A DNA stretch of 64,000 nucleotides from UBA7239 sp964509075. GTDB lineage: Bacteria > Pseudomonadota > Gammaproteobacteria > Pseudomonadales > UBA7239. The notes beneath the pieces were generated by a model, which saw nothing but the letters and a program-made list of their open reading frames with translations, was not told the DNA's origin and made no database searches. Where the stretch lies: the NCBI GenBank assembly GCA_964509075.1, contig CAZDWC010000003.1:1-64000 (forward strand), read 5' to 3'. The translations under genes were made by a program, and so were the position numbers. Position 1 is the stretch's first letter, and each line of letters begins with the position of its first letter. Positions 16,926 to 26,442 of the stretch are shown here, one piece after another.

Positions 16926-19526
16926 TCACGATGATTGCGTCTGCTGGCTGACGGCATCGACATGCGCAAAATGGCGCAGGTGCAGTTGATCTGACAGCTG
17001 CCCGCAGACTTCTGCAATGTTGTCGAGCAGATCCGCCAGTCCGTGCAGGAAAGTGGCGGTATTGCTGTCGCCGAACAGGGAATGTTCCAGTTGCCCGAGA
17101 TCCAGCGCGGCGAGTTGTTGCGTCAGTTTTTGCAGGCTTGCGTCGTATTGTGTGCTGAAGTTTTGCGCGAATTGTGTGAGTGAATAATCCAGCGTGTTGA
17201 GTTGAAACAACAGCGCGTGTGGATTGCTGCTATCCAGCAGCAACAGATCGAGCACGGGAATCAGTTGCGCACTGGTGAGATAGCGCGAGCGGTAGGTGAT
17301 GGTGCTGTTGCCGATTTCCAGCAGCCAGTCGAGCGCGGCGCGCTGGCGCTGGGCGCTCACCGGCACAATCTGCTGGCGCAGGCACTGGGCAAACACGCTG
17401 CACAGGCATTGCAGACGCTCGATGCGCCGGCCCACCATCAGGAAACGCCAGCCGTCGTCGCGCGTCATGTCGTCGTGGGCGAAACCGGACAAGGCCGCGA
17501 GCGACAACAACAGGTGATCCAGTTGTTCCAGCGCATCGCCCAGATCCTCTTCCTCCGGATCTTCACCAACAGCACCAGGCGGTTTTTCCAGCAGGCGGGC
17601 GTCGCGCTGGATTTCGGTCAGCGCACGCCAGTTCTCGTGCGAGAGCCGGCCGCGCACCTGGCTGCCGGCGCTGTGCAGGCGCTGCAGGTTGGCGAGCAGG
17701 CTGCCAGAGGTTTCGCCAGCGTGTACGGCGGTGAGTAGCCGTTGGGCAATATCGCCCTGTTCTGACAACAACTCGAACGCCGCTGCACCGCCCAGTGCGG
17801 CGTGCAAGGCCAGGCTGTCGTCATCATTGATGTAGCGGGTGATGGCGGCGCGCAGCAGGCGGGCGCCGCTGTCGCAGCGCTCGCTGTAGCGGCCGAACCA
17901 GAACAGGTTTTCGGCAATGCTGGAAGGCAGGAAGGTGGATTCGCGCAGCAGGTCGCGGGTGCCGAGCGGGCGGGCGCGGGGCGCTTCGCCTTGCGGCAAG
18001 CCATCGGCCAGTACCCAGGTGTCCTTGCTGCTGCCGCCGCGCTGCAGCGAGACGATGGCGCTGTCGCTGCCGGCGACACGCGTCAATCCTCCCGGCATCA
18101 CGTAGTAGTTGCCGTCTGCGGTGGCGACGGCATAGACCCGCAGGCTGATGGATTGCGGCAGCAGCTGGGCACGGCCTGCGTTGTCACACCATACCGGCGC
18201 TTGCGACAGCAGCAGTTGTTCCTGCGCGACGTAGGCGTAGGGGCGCTCTTGCAGGCGTTTTGCCAGTGCGGTGAGACCGGGTTCATCCAGCGCAGCGCCA
18301 AACGTGGGACCGAAGCGCTGCGACGGAAAAGCGGGTTTGATAACGCGCTGCGCCAGTTCGGCCAGCGTTGCCTGCAGGGCCGGCTGCTCACCGCACCACC
18401 AGGTGGCCACGGCCGGCAGCGTCAGGGTTTCGCCCAGCCACTGTTCGGCGATTTTCGGCAGAAAACCGAGCAGGCCCGGTGACTCCAGCACGCCGCTGCC
18501 CAGCGCGTTGGCAATCACCACTTCACCGCCGCGCGCGGCATCCAGCAGGCCGGGCACGCCCAGGGCGGAATCGGCGCGCAGTTCCAGTGGATCACAGAAA
18601 TCGGCATCCAGCCGGCGCAGGATGGCATGCACACGCTGCAGACCGCTGAGGGTTTTCAGGTAGACGCGACCGCCGCGCACGGTGAGGTCGTGGCCTTCCA
18701 CCAGCGGGAAGCCGAGCTGCTGTGCGAGGTACAGGTGTTCGAAATAGGTTTCGTTGAAGCGGCCGGGCGTCAGTAACACGGCCAGTGGGGTTTCACCGGG
18801 CGCGCAGGGCGAGAGCTGGGTCAGTGTGTCGCGCAGGGTGTCCAGATAGCGGCTCAGGTGCTGCACGCGCAGTTCGCGAAACAGGTCGGGCAGGGCGCGG
18901 GCGAGGATCTGCCGGTTCTCCAGCGCGTAACCGGCACCCGAGGGGGCCTGGGTGCGATCGGCCAGCACCCACCAGCGGCCGTCCGGCGCGCGCGCCATGT
19001 CCACCGCGTAACTGTGCAGGAAGATATTGCCAGCGGGCTGGATACCGCGGGCCGGCCACAGGTAGTGGTTGTGGCCGTAGACCAGATCGGTGGGTAGCAA
19101 TCCCTGTTGCAGCAGGGTCTGCTCGCCGTAAAGGTCGGCCAGCACGGCGTTGAGCAGCCGCGCGCGCTGCGCCACACCGGCCGCCAGTGTCTGCCATTCG
19201 GCAGCTGGCAACAGGTTGGGCATCAGGTCCAGTTGCCAGAGGCGGTCTGCCCCCTGCGGGTCGGCATAGACGTTGTAGGTGACACCGTTTTCGCGGATCT
19301 GCCGCTGGATCAGTTGCTGGCGCTGCTGCATCTGCCGCGCACTGCTCTGGCTCACCACCTGCAACAGTCGCTTCCAGTGCGGGCGCACGCCGCCCTTGGC
19401 GTCCAGCAGTTCGTGGTAGTGCTGCTCGCTCGCTACATAGCCGGCGCACAGGTCTGCCGCTGCGGAGGCAGGCGGTGGTTGAGCGCTGGCGGGTGGCTCT
19501 TTTGGCATGTTTTCCGGGTATGGCAT
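16926..19526 (-). CDS. ATP-grasp/alpha-E fusion protein (module B)
   Basis: 866 residues. A Pro/Ala-rich N-terminus (about 1-25) precedes a circularly permuted ATP-grasp (about 30-520; FNETYFEHLYLAQQLG, HAILRRLDADFCDPL, PGGLTRVA, GGSSKDTWVLAD) and a C-terminal alpha-E domain (about 530-860; SIAENLFWFGRYSERCDSGA). It equals the two separate module A genes joined. The glycine-rich segment VHGAGGYGM of module A is replaced here by KPAFPSQRFGPTFGAAL, so nucleotide binding or substrate choice may differ. Spacing of 22 and 13 bases to its neighbours supports one operon. Confidence 0.9.
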   Translation of the reverse strand: MPYPENMPKEPPASAQPPPASAAADLCAGYVASEQHYHELLDAKGGVRPHWKRLLQVVSQSSARQMQQRQQLIQRQIRENGVTYNVYADPQGADRLWQLDLMPNLLPAAEWQTLAAGVAQRARLLNAVLADLYGEQTLLQQGLLPTDLVYGHNHYLWPARGIQPAGNIFLHSYAVDMARAPDGRWWVLADRTQAPSGAGYALENRQILARALPDLFRELRVQHLSRYLDTLRDTLTQLSPCAPGETPLAVLLTPGRFNETYFEHLYLAQQLGFPLVEGHDLTVRGGRVYLKTLSGLQRVHAILRRLDADFCDPLELRADSALGVPGLLDAARGGEVVIANALGSGVLESPGLLGFLPKIAEQWLGETLTLPAVATWWCGEQPALQATLAELAQRVIKPAFPSQRFGPTFGAALDEPGLTALAKRLQERPYAYVAQEQLLLSQAPVWCDNAGRAQLLPQSISLRVYAVATADGNYYVMPGGLTRVAGSDSAIVSLQRGGSSKDTWVLADGLPQGEAPRARPLGTRDLLRESTFLPSSIAENLFWFGRYSERCDSGARLLRAAITRYINDDDSLALHAALGGAAAFELLSEQGDIAQRLLTAVHAGETSGSLLANLQRLHSAGSQVRGRLSHENWRALTEIQRDARLLEKPPGAVGEDPEEEDLGDALEQLDHLLLSLAALSGFAHDDMTRDDGWRFLMVGRRIERLQCLCSVFAQCLRQQIVPVSAQRQRAALDWLLEIGNSTITYRSRYLTSAQLIPVLDLLLLDSSNPHALLFQLNTLDYSLTQFAQNFSTQYDASLQKLTQQLAALDLGQLEHSLFGDSNTATFLHGLADLLDNIAEVCGQLSDQLHLRHFAHVDAVSQQTQSS

Positions 19527-19548
19527 GGGTCAATGGCAGCGCATCTGA

Positions 19549-22500
19549 TCACACGCACTGTCGCAAATCCAGCACAAACGGGTGCTCGAGATTCGCCACC
19601 GGGCGGGTTGCCTCGCGCTGGCCCGGGCTGTGACCGAAGCGGAAGAAACGGCCCAGTCGCCGGCTCTCGGCCTCGTAGGCGTTGACCGGCAAGGTCTCGT
19701 AGCTGCGCCCGCCCGGATGCATGACGTGGTACTGGCAGCCACCCAGCGAGCGGTTCATCCAGGTATCGACAATGTCGAACACGAGTGGCGCCTGCACGCC
19801 GATGGTGGGGTGCAAGCAGCTGGCGGGTTGCCAGGCGCGGTAGCGCACGCCAGCAACAAACTCACCCACCTGCCCGGTGTGCTGCAGTGGCAGCGGCTGG
19901 CCGTTGCAGGTGACGATGTAGCGATCAGGCGCCATGCCGTGCACCTTCACTTGCAGGCGTTCCAGTGAGGAATCCACATAGCGCACGGTGCCGACGGTGG
20001 CGCCTTCCTCGCCCATCACATGCCAGGGTTCCAGCGCGTGGCGCAGTTCCAGTGACATACCTTTCACGTGGTAATCCCCCGCGCGCGGGAAGCGGAATTC
20101 GTAGTGCGGCGCAAACCAGTCGTGCTCCAGTGGGTAGCCGAAATCGCGCAATTCCTCGATCACATCGTCGAAATCCTGTTTGACGAAATGTGGCAGCAGG
20201 AAGCGATCGTGTAGCTCGGTGCCCCAGCGCGCCAGTCGCTCGGGTTGATACGGGTGTTGCCAGAAGCGGGCGATCAATGCACGCAGCAGTAACTGCTGGG
20301 CAAGACTCATCTGCGCGTGCGGCGGCATTTCAAAGGCGCGGAATTCCAGCAGGCCGAGCCGGCCGGTGCTGCTGTCGGGTGAATAGAGTTTGTCGATGCA
20401 GAATTCGGCGCGGTGAGTGTTGCCGGTGACATCCACCAGCAGATGTCGCAGCAGACGGTCGATCAGCCACGGCGGGCAGTCGCTACCAGCGGGCGGGAAT
20501 TGCTTGAAGGCGATTTCCAGTTCGTACAGTGCATCGTTGCGCGCCTCGTCCACGCGCGGTGCCTGCGAGGTGGGGCCGATGAACAGGCCGGAAAACAGGT
20601 AGGACAATGACGGATGGTTGTGCCAGTAGCTGATCAGGCTCTTCAGCAGATCGGGCCGGCGCAGGAAAGGTGAATCATTTGGCGTGGCGCCGCCGAGGAC
20701 GAAATGGTTGCCACCGCCGGTGCCGGTGTGGCGGCCATCGACCATGAACTTTTCCGTGCTGAGACGCGACAGGCGCGCGGCTTCGTAGAGAAAAGTGGTA
20801 CGTTCCTGCAGCTCGTCCCAACTCGCGGCCGGGTGGATGTTGACCTCGATGACGCCCGGGTCTGGCGTGACGCGGAAATGCTGCAGGCGTGGGTCCAGTG
20901 GCGGTTCGTAACCTTCGATCACCAGCGGTGTGCCCAGCGCCTGGGCGGTAGCTTCCACGGCGGCGATCAGTTCGAGGTAGTGTTCCACCTGACGCAGCGG
21001 GGGCATGAATACGTACAGGCGACCGTGGCGCGGTTCGCAACTGAGCGCGGTGCGGGTGATCCACGTTGCCGATTCACCGGGCAGCGGCGGCTGCCAGCGC
21101 GCATTGCTACTGGTTGCTGGCGCAACATGGCGTAGTTGCTGTTGGATGAGTTGCTGACGGATCAACGCGTCGGCCGGCAGCGGCGGGAATGGCTGCGAGG
21201 GGTCGAAGCCATGTACATAGGGATAATCGCCTTCCGCCACCCACGGTTGCGAATCCAGCGGCAGGCGGTAGCCCAGCGGCGAGTCGCCGGGCAGCAGTCG
21301 GCAGTGTTCACCGCGCAGGAACCACGGCCCGGTCTGCCAGGCGTCACCGCCCGGCGTGCGCGCCAGTGGCAGCACATGGCCCACCACATGGCCGAGTTGC
21401 TGCTCGAACACGCGGCGCAGGCGGTCGCGCTCCAGTGGATCGGCAAGGCGTGCGTCTTCCGGCGTCACATTCAACGGCAATTTGCGCTCGCGCCACAGGT
21501 AGTAGAGCCAGTCTTCGTAGGCGGGAAAAATGTGGCGATCATCCAGCCCCAGCCGCGCGGCCACGCCGTGCAGGAAGGTGGCGGCCAGCCGCGCATCGGC
21601 GCCGTAGCCGCCGCTTTCGTCGGCGTACAAATCCGGGTCCAGCCAGATCGGCTCGCCGTCCTTGCGCCAGAAACAGTTGAGCGACCAGCGCGGCAGCTGT
21701 TCGCCCGGATACCATTTGCCCTGGCCGAAATGTGCGAGCCCGTGGGGCGCGTAATGGCGACGCAGGCGGTGGAACAGGTTGCCAGCCAGCAGGCGTTTGG
21801 TCGGTCCCAGTGCGTCTGTGTTCCACTCGGCACCGTCCGGGTCGTCGATGGAGACAAATGTCGGCTCGCCGCCCATGGTCAGGCGCACATCGAGATGTTG
21901 CAGATCAGCGTCGATCTGATGACCGAGCTGCAGGATGTTGGCCCACTGCGATTCGCTGTAGGGTTTGGTGACACGCGGCGCCTCCCAGATACGGGTGACC
22001 TGCATGCTGTGTTCGAACTCGCATTCGCATTCGTCCACCAGACCGCTGATCGGCGCGGCCGAGGATGGCTCGGGGCTGCAAGCGAGCGGGATATGGCCTT
22101 CGCCGGCAAACAGGCCGGAGGTGGGGTCGAGGCCGATCCAGCCGGCACCGGGCAGATACACCTCGCACCAGGCGTGCAGATCGGTGAAATCCTGGTCGGT
22201 GCCCGAGGGGCCATCCAGTGATTTCACGTCCGCCACCAGCTGGATCAGGTAGCCGGAAACAAAACGCGCGGCGAGTCCCAGCCGGCGCAGCAACTGCACC
22301 AGCAGCCAGGCGGAATCGCGACAGGAGCCGGAGCCGAGTGTGAGCGTTTCTTCCGGCGTCTGTACGCCGGGCTCGAGGCGGATCAGGTAGCGGATGTCTT
22401 CACTGACGCGCTGGTTCAACGCCACCAGAAAATCCACCGTGGGTTTGGCGGTGATGTCGATGCTGGCGAAATAGGCATCGAAGCGCGGCGTGGCCGGCAG

Positions 22501-22860
22501 GCAAACGAGGTAGGGTAGCAGTTCGTGCCGTTCGTCATCCGTGTAGGCGAAGGGCAGTTTTTGCGCGTGCGGTTCGAGAAAAAAATCGAAGGGATTGAAC
22601 ACCGCCATTTCGGCGACCAGATCCACTTCCACGCGCAGTTCGTCGGTGGGTTCCGGAAACACGAAGCGCGCCATGTAATTGCTTTGCGGATCTTGTTGCC
22701 AGTTGATGAAATGTTTTTCCGGCGTCACTTTCAGCGAATAGGAGAGGATGCGCGTGCGGCTGTGCGGCGCCGGGCGCAGCTGGACAATCTGCGGGCCGAG
22801 GTTCACCTTACGGTCGTAGCGGTAGTGGGTGATGTGGTTCAGGGCGACATGGATCGACAT
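19549..22860 (-). CDS. Large transglutaminase-like protein with DUF2126
   Basis: 1103 residues from ATG 22860 (MSIHVALNHITHYRYDRKV); a longer frame to 22902 lacks support. The N-domain (about 1-100) and transglutaminase core (about 150-290) have Cys in GSGSCRDSAWLL, His in DLHAWCEVYL and Asp in LDPTSGLF. The DUF2126 region fills about 310-1100, with conserved stretches such as RLTMGGEPTFVSIDDPDG and HTGTGGGNHFVLGGATP that look like a second catalytic region resembling glutamine-synthetase-type amidoligases. It is the first gene of the array, 22 bases before the fusion gene. Peptide synthesis plus hydrolysis in one chain is a plausible inference, not proven. Confidence 0.88.
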   Translation of the reverse strand: MSIHVALNHITHYRYDRKVNLGPQIVQLRPAPHSRTRILSYSLKVTPEKHFINWQQDPQSNYMARFVFPEPTDELRVEVDLVAEMAVFNPFDFFLEPHAQKLPFAYTDDERHELLPYLVCLPATPRFDAYFASIDITAKPTVDFLVALNQRVSEDIRYLIRLEPGVQTPEETLTLGSGSCRDSAWLLVQLLRRLGLAARFVSGYLIQLVADVKSLDGPSGTDQDFTDLHAWCEVYLPGAGWIGLDPTSGLFAGEGHIPLACSPEPSSAAPISGLVDECECEFEHSMQVTRIWEAPRVTKPYSESQWANILQLGHQIDADLQHLDVRLTMGGEPTFVSIDDPDGAEWNTDALGPTKRLLAGNLFHRLRRHYAPHGLAHFGQGKWYPGEQLPRWSLNCFWRKDGEPIWLDPDLYADESGGYGADARLAATFLHGVAARLGLDDRHIFPAYEDWLYYLWRERKLPLNVTPEDARLADPLERDRLRRVFEQQLGHVVGHVLPLARTPGGDAWQTGPWFLRGEHCRLLPGDSPLGYRLPLDSQPWVAEGDYPYVHGFDPSQPFPPLPADALIRQQLIQQQLRHVAPATSSNARWQPPLPGESATWITRTALSCEPRHGRLYVFMPPLRQVEHYLELIAAVEATAQALGTPLVIEGYEPPLDPRLQHFRVTPDPGVIEVNIHPAASWDELQERTTFLYEAARLSRLSTEKFMVDGRHTGTGGGNHFVLGGATPNDSPFLRRPDLLKSLISYWHNHPSLSYLFSGLFIGPTSQAPRVDEARNDALYELEIAFKQFPPAGSDCPPWLIDRLLRHLLVDVTGNTHRAEFCIDKLYSPDSSTGRLGLLEFRAFEMPPHAQMSLAQQLLLRALIARFWQHPYQPERLARWGTELHDRFLLPHFVKQDFDDVIEELRDFGYPLEHDWFAPHYEFRFPRAGDYHVKGMSLELRHALEPWHVMGEEGATVGTVRYVDSSLERLQVKVHGMAPDRYIVTCNGQPLPLQHTGQVGEFVAGVRYRAWQPASCLHPTIGVQAPLVFDIVDTWMNRSLGGCQYHVMHPGGRSYETLPVNAYEAESRRLGRFFRFGHSPGQREATRPVANLEHPFVLDLRQCV

Positions 22861-23087
22861 GGGCAACAACTTTTGCAGTGTGACTGTGGTGATAATCGGC
22901 AAGACTTGTGCCAGTAATCAAAACCTGTTTTACCGCAATTTTCGTGCTGTCGAGCAAAGAAACGGTTTATGCGGCACCAGAAGTGAGCGATCTGGCGTCG
23001 TATTGGTGCGCATAGACTAGAGGCCCACTCACGGTTTCCTGACTGCGTAACAATATGGTGAGAGGGGCTGGACGTGTGCAGCGCAAT

Positions 23088-23117
23088 AAAAAAAGCCGCT
23101 GGTTTCCCGAGCGGCTT
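23088..23117 (-). terminator. Terminator of tRNA-Pro
   Basis: On the minus strand AGCCGCT (23116-23110), a 9-nt loop and AGCGGCT (23100-23094) form a 7-bp stem followed by a run of T to 23088. It stands 20 bases after the tRNA-Pro CCA end. Confidence 0.88.
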
Positions 23118-23137
23118 AATAAACATGCTTTATATAT

Positions 23138-23214
<77 letters not shown>

Positions 23215-23279
23215 ATAGATATTCGCCGGGCCTCACCGAGCGAGGCGGCATGATAATGGATCGTTTGAGGGAATAGAAA

Positions 23280-23651
23280 TTATTTTTGTGGGGCGAGAAC
23301 CGTCAGCAGGCTTTCCAGTTCGGCGATCATTTCGCTGACAAGCTGACGGAATTTTTCCGCGCTCTCATCGACGATGGTGCCTTCTTCGGTCAGGCGCTGG
23401 CGTGCGCCACCAATTGTAAAGCCATGCTCGTACAGCAGTGAACGAATCTGGCGGATGGTCAGCACATCCTGACGTTGGTAGTAGCGGCGATTGCCGCGAC
23501 GTTTCACGGGTTTCAGTTGTGGGAATTCCTGTTCCCAGTAGCGCAGCACGTGGGGCTTTACATCGCACAGCTCGCTGACTTCGCCGATGGTGAAATAACG
23601 CTTCCCGGGGATTGCGGGGAGTTCGTCGTTGTTGCCGGGTTCCAGCATCAT
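23280..23651 (-). CDS. MerR-family regulator downstream of ihfA
   Basis: 123 residues with an N-terminal winged-helix MerR domain (about 17-85: KRYFTIGEVSELCDVKPHVL, LRYWEQEF, RRYYQRQDV) and a short helical tail. There is no effector domain or metal-binding Cys cluster. This orphan MerR protein is conserved after ihfA across gammaproteobacteria and its targets are unknown. It begins 22 bases after ihfA and is probably the last protein gene of the pheST-ihfA operon. Confidence 0.88.
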   Translation of the reverse strand: MMLEPGNNDELPAIPGKRYFTIGEVSELCDVKPHVLRYWEQEFPQLKPVKRRGNRRYYQRQDVLTIRQIRSLLYEHGFTIGGARQRLTEEGTIVDESAEKFRQLVSEMIAELESLLTVLAPQK

Positions 23652-23673
23652 TTGTTTCTATGTCCTGTCTTTA

Positions 23674-23994
23674 TCAGTTGCCACTGACCTGATCGCCATC
23701 GCCGGCGTAGGCCTCGACCTTGGCCTTGAGTTTCTGGCCAGGTCGGAATGTCACTACACGGCGTGCAGTGATGGGAATTTCTTCGCCTGTCTTGGGATTA
23801 CGGCCCGGTCGCTGACTCTTGTCGCGTAGGTCGAAATTGCCGAAGCCGGACAATTTTACATTCTGGTTCTGCGCCAGTGAAGCGCGAATTTCTTCGAAGA
23901 AAATCTCGACGATCTCTTTGGCCTCGCGCTTGTTGAGCCCGAGTTCTTCAAAAAGTTTGTCGGCGAGATCAGCTTTGGTCAGGGCTTCAGTCAT
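23674..23994 (-). CDS. ihfA: Integration host factor alpha subunit
   Basis: 106-residue DNA-bending protein that pairs with IHF-beta. MTEALTKADLADKLFEELGL opens the chain, followed by the beta-arm core VKLSGFGNFDLRDKSQRPGR with the tip Pro, and RRVVTFRPGQKLK. It follows the pheT stop by 2 bases; AAGGA lies inside the end of pheT. It acts in nucleoid architecture and at sites such as the one noted at 47068. Confidence 0.97.
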   Translation of the reverse strand: MTEALTKADLADKLFEELGLNKREAKEIVEIFFEEIRASLAQNQNVKLSGFGNFDLRDKSQRPGRNPKTGEEIPITARRVVTFRPGQKLKAKVEAYAGDGDQVSGN

Positions 23995-23996
23995 CG

Positions 23997-26381
23997 TCAG
24001 TTCCTTAACTGTGCGCCGTGCTGTTCACTCAGGGCTTGTAGCACGTTGTCCAGCCATTCAACGATTTCGGATTCGTTAAGAGTGCGCGAAGGATGCTGAA
24101 AGGTCAAGCCCATGGCGACACTTTTTCTATGTGGATCAATATGTTCGCCGCAATAGACGTCAAACAGCTTGAGGTTGACCAGACAGTCGCCGGCGGCGGC
24201 TTTCACGGTCGCTACCAGCGCTGCAGCTGGCAGTTCGCGGGCGGCAACCACGGCGATGTCACGGCGCACTTCCGGAAAGCGCGACAGAGGAGCAAAGGCA
24301 GGCTTGCGTGCATTCAGCAATGCGTCGCGTTCGAGTTCAAAAACAAAAACCGGTCCGGGAATGTCCAGCTTACGTTGCAGTTCCGGATGCAGGGTGCCAA
24401 TCAACCCAACAGGCTGGTCGCGATCCAGCACGGTGGCGGTCTGGCCCGGATGCAGGGCAGGATGGCTACCGGCGGCAAAGCTGAAGTCGGCTGCGCGACC
24501 GCTGCGCGCCAACAAGGCTTGCAGATCGCCTTTCAAGTCATAGAAGTCCACCGCCGCGTTGTCGGCGTTCCAGGCTTCGGCCGCCCGGTTGCCGTAAAGC
24601 AGACCGGCGACGACCGGCTGTTGCTGCAACTGGCCGTCGACCAGACGAAAGCGCAGGCCGGATTCAAACAAGCGGGCGCGCGTCTGCTGGCGATTGAGGT
24701 TGTGCTGCAGGGTGCTGACCAGGCTGGGCACGAGACTGGCGCGCATGTCGGCCATGTCGGCCGAGATCGGGTTGCGCAGGCGCACCGAAGTCTGCTCCGG
24801 CTCGAACAGCGCCTGCAGTTCCGGGGCAATGAAGGAATAGCTGATCACCTCGCGATAGCCGCGCGCCACCAGGGTGTTGCGCAGCACATCGGCAGCTATC
24901 GCCGTTTCCGGCATGCCGGTGAGATCGAGGCTGGCCTTGATCGAGCGTGAGGGCAGGCGGTTGTAGCCGTACACGCGCGCCACTTCCTCGATCAGATCCT
25001 GTTCGATGGCTATGTCATAACGCCAGCTGGGCGGACGAATCTCCCAGCCGCCACAGCCCGCCACCGGTCGAAAACCGAGCCGGGTCAGGATGTTCGTGAC
25101 TTCTGCTTCCGGCAGGCTGGTGCCGAGATACTGATCCAGCCGGGCGCGGGTCAGTGCGACCGGCTCACGGGCAGGCAGATGCTCCTGAGAAATCACTTTA
25201 ACAAGAGGGCCGGGTTCGCCGCCGGTAATGGCTAGCAGCAATTCCGTCGCTCTTTCAATGGCTTCTGCTTGTTTCTTGAAGTCAACTCCACGCTCAAAAC
25301 GGTGCGAGGAATCGGTGTGCAAGCCGTAGTTGCGCGCCTTGCCGGCCAACAACACCGGGTTGAACCAGGCGCTTTCGAGGAATACGTGACGGGTGCTGGC
25401 GGATACGGCACTGGTACTGCCGCCCATAATGCCAGCCAGCGCTAGTGGGCCGCTTTTGTCAGCAATGACCAGTGTTTCCGGCTGCAGGTCAACGGTCTGG
25501 CCGTCCAGCAGTGCCAGCTGCTCGCCGGGCTGGCTCAGGCGTACGCAGATGCCGCCGTCGAGCTTGTCTAGGTCAAAGGCGTGCATCGGCTGGCCGAGTT
25601 CCAGCAGCACATAATTGGTGACATCGACCACCGGGTCGATCGCGCGCACGCCGGCGCGGCGCAGCCTCTCTGTCATCCACAGAGGGGTGCCGCGCGAAGT
25701 GTCGACATTGCGCACTACGCGACCGGTGTAATGCGCGCAGTGTGCAGGCGCATCAATCTGCACTTCGCGTGTTTCCTGAGAAACAGGTGCTATTACATTG
25801 ACTTTAAATGTTTTGTGTTCGGCGGCTGTCAGGGCCGCGACTTCGCAGGCGAGGCCGTAGACGCTGAGACAGTCGGCGCGGTTGGGTGTGAGGTCAACCT
25901 CGATGATATGGTCATCGAGCTGCAGGTATTCGCGGATGCAGCTGCCGACCGGCGCATCGGCAGGCAGTTCCCACAGGCCCTGGCTAGCTTCCGCCAGACC
26001 CAATTCCTGTTCGGCGCACAACATGCCGAAGGATTCGACGCCACGCAGCTTGGCCTGCTTGATGTTGAAGTCGCCGGGCAATGCAGCGCCCAGCGTGGCA
26101 AACGGGATCTTGAGACCGGCACGGGCATTGGCGGCACCGCAGACTACCTGCTTCAGCTCGCCATCCGGATGGCCGGCTACCTGACAGACGCGCAGTTTGT
26201 CGGCGTCCGGGTGTTGTTCGATGCTGACAATTTCACCGACGACTACCCCGGAAAATGGCGGTGCCACCGGAGTGACGGCATCTACTTCCAGGCCGGCCAT
26301 GGTGAGGGTGTCGGCGAGCTGCTGCGCGCTCATGTTGCGGCAATCCACCCATTCTTCCAGCCATTTTTTGTTGAATTTCAT
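23997..26381 (-). CDS. pheT: Phenylalanyl-tRNA synthetase beta subunit
   Basis: 794 residues (E. coli 795). The beta subunit of the alpha2-beta2 enzyme charges tRNA-Phe and carries editing. The EMAP-like tRNA-binding domain (about 40-150, with VVGEIVSIEQHPDADKLRVC), B3/B4 editing region, B5 domain, core and a C-terminal ferredoxin-fold anticodon-binding domain (about 700-794) follow in order. The start at 26381 gives the standard MKFNKKWLEEWV; the open frame to 26456 would run into pheS. Gap to pheS is 61 bases. Confidence 0.97.
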   Translation of the reverse strand: MKFNKKWLEEWVDCRNMSAQQLADTLTMAGLEVDAVTPVAPPFSGVVVGEIVSIEQHPDADKLRVCQVAGHPDGELKQVVCGAANARAGLKIPFATLGAALPGDFNIKQAKLRGVESFGMLCAEQELGLAEASQGLWELPADAPVGSCIREYLQLDDHIIEVDLTPNRADCLSVYGLACEVAALTAAEHKTFKVNVIAPVSQETREVQIDAPAHCAHYTGRVVRNVDTSRGTPLWMTERLRRAGVRAIDPVVDVTNYVLLELGQPMHAFDLDKLDGGICVRLSQPGEQLALLDGQTVDLQPETLVIADKSGPLALAGIMGGSTSAVSASTRHVFLESAWFNPVLLAGKARNYGLHTDSSHRFERGVDFKKQAEAIERATELLLAITGGEPGPLVKVISQEHLPAREPVALTRARLDQYLGTSLPEAEVTNILTRLGFRPVAGCGGWEIRPPSWRYDIAIEQDLIEEVARVYGYNRLPSRSIKASLDLTGMPETAIAADVLRNTLVARGYREVISYSFIAPELQALFEPEQTSVRLRNPISADMADMRASLVPSLVSTLQHNLNRQQTRARLFESGLRFRLVDGQLQQQPVVAGLLYGNRAAEAWNADNAAVDFYDLKGDLQALLARSGRAADFSFAAGSHPALHPGQTATVLDRDQPVGLIGTLHPELQRKLDIPGPVFVFELERDALLNARKPAFAPLSRFPEVRRDIAVVAARELPAAALVATVKAAAGDCLVNLKLFDVYCGEHIDPHRKSVAMGLTFQHPSRTLNESEIVEWLDNVLQALSEQHGAQLRN

Positions 26382-26442
26382 GGTATTAGCAAACCTTTTC
26401 GATAAATTGCCTGAGCATATCCCATTAACTGAGAGTTTTTTC

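Noticed and set aside
12680..22221. Long plus-strand frames opposite the Anbu array (for example 15248-16297 and 21136-22221)
   Set aside because: They are antisense to genes with clear catalytic motifs, have no ribosome binding sites and match no family.
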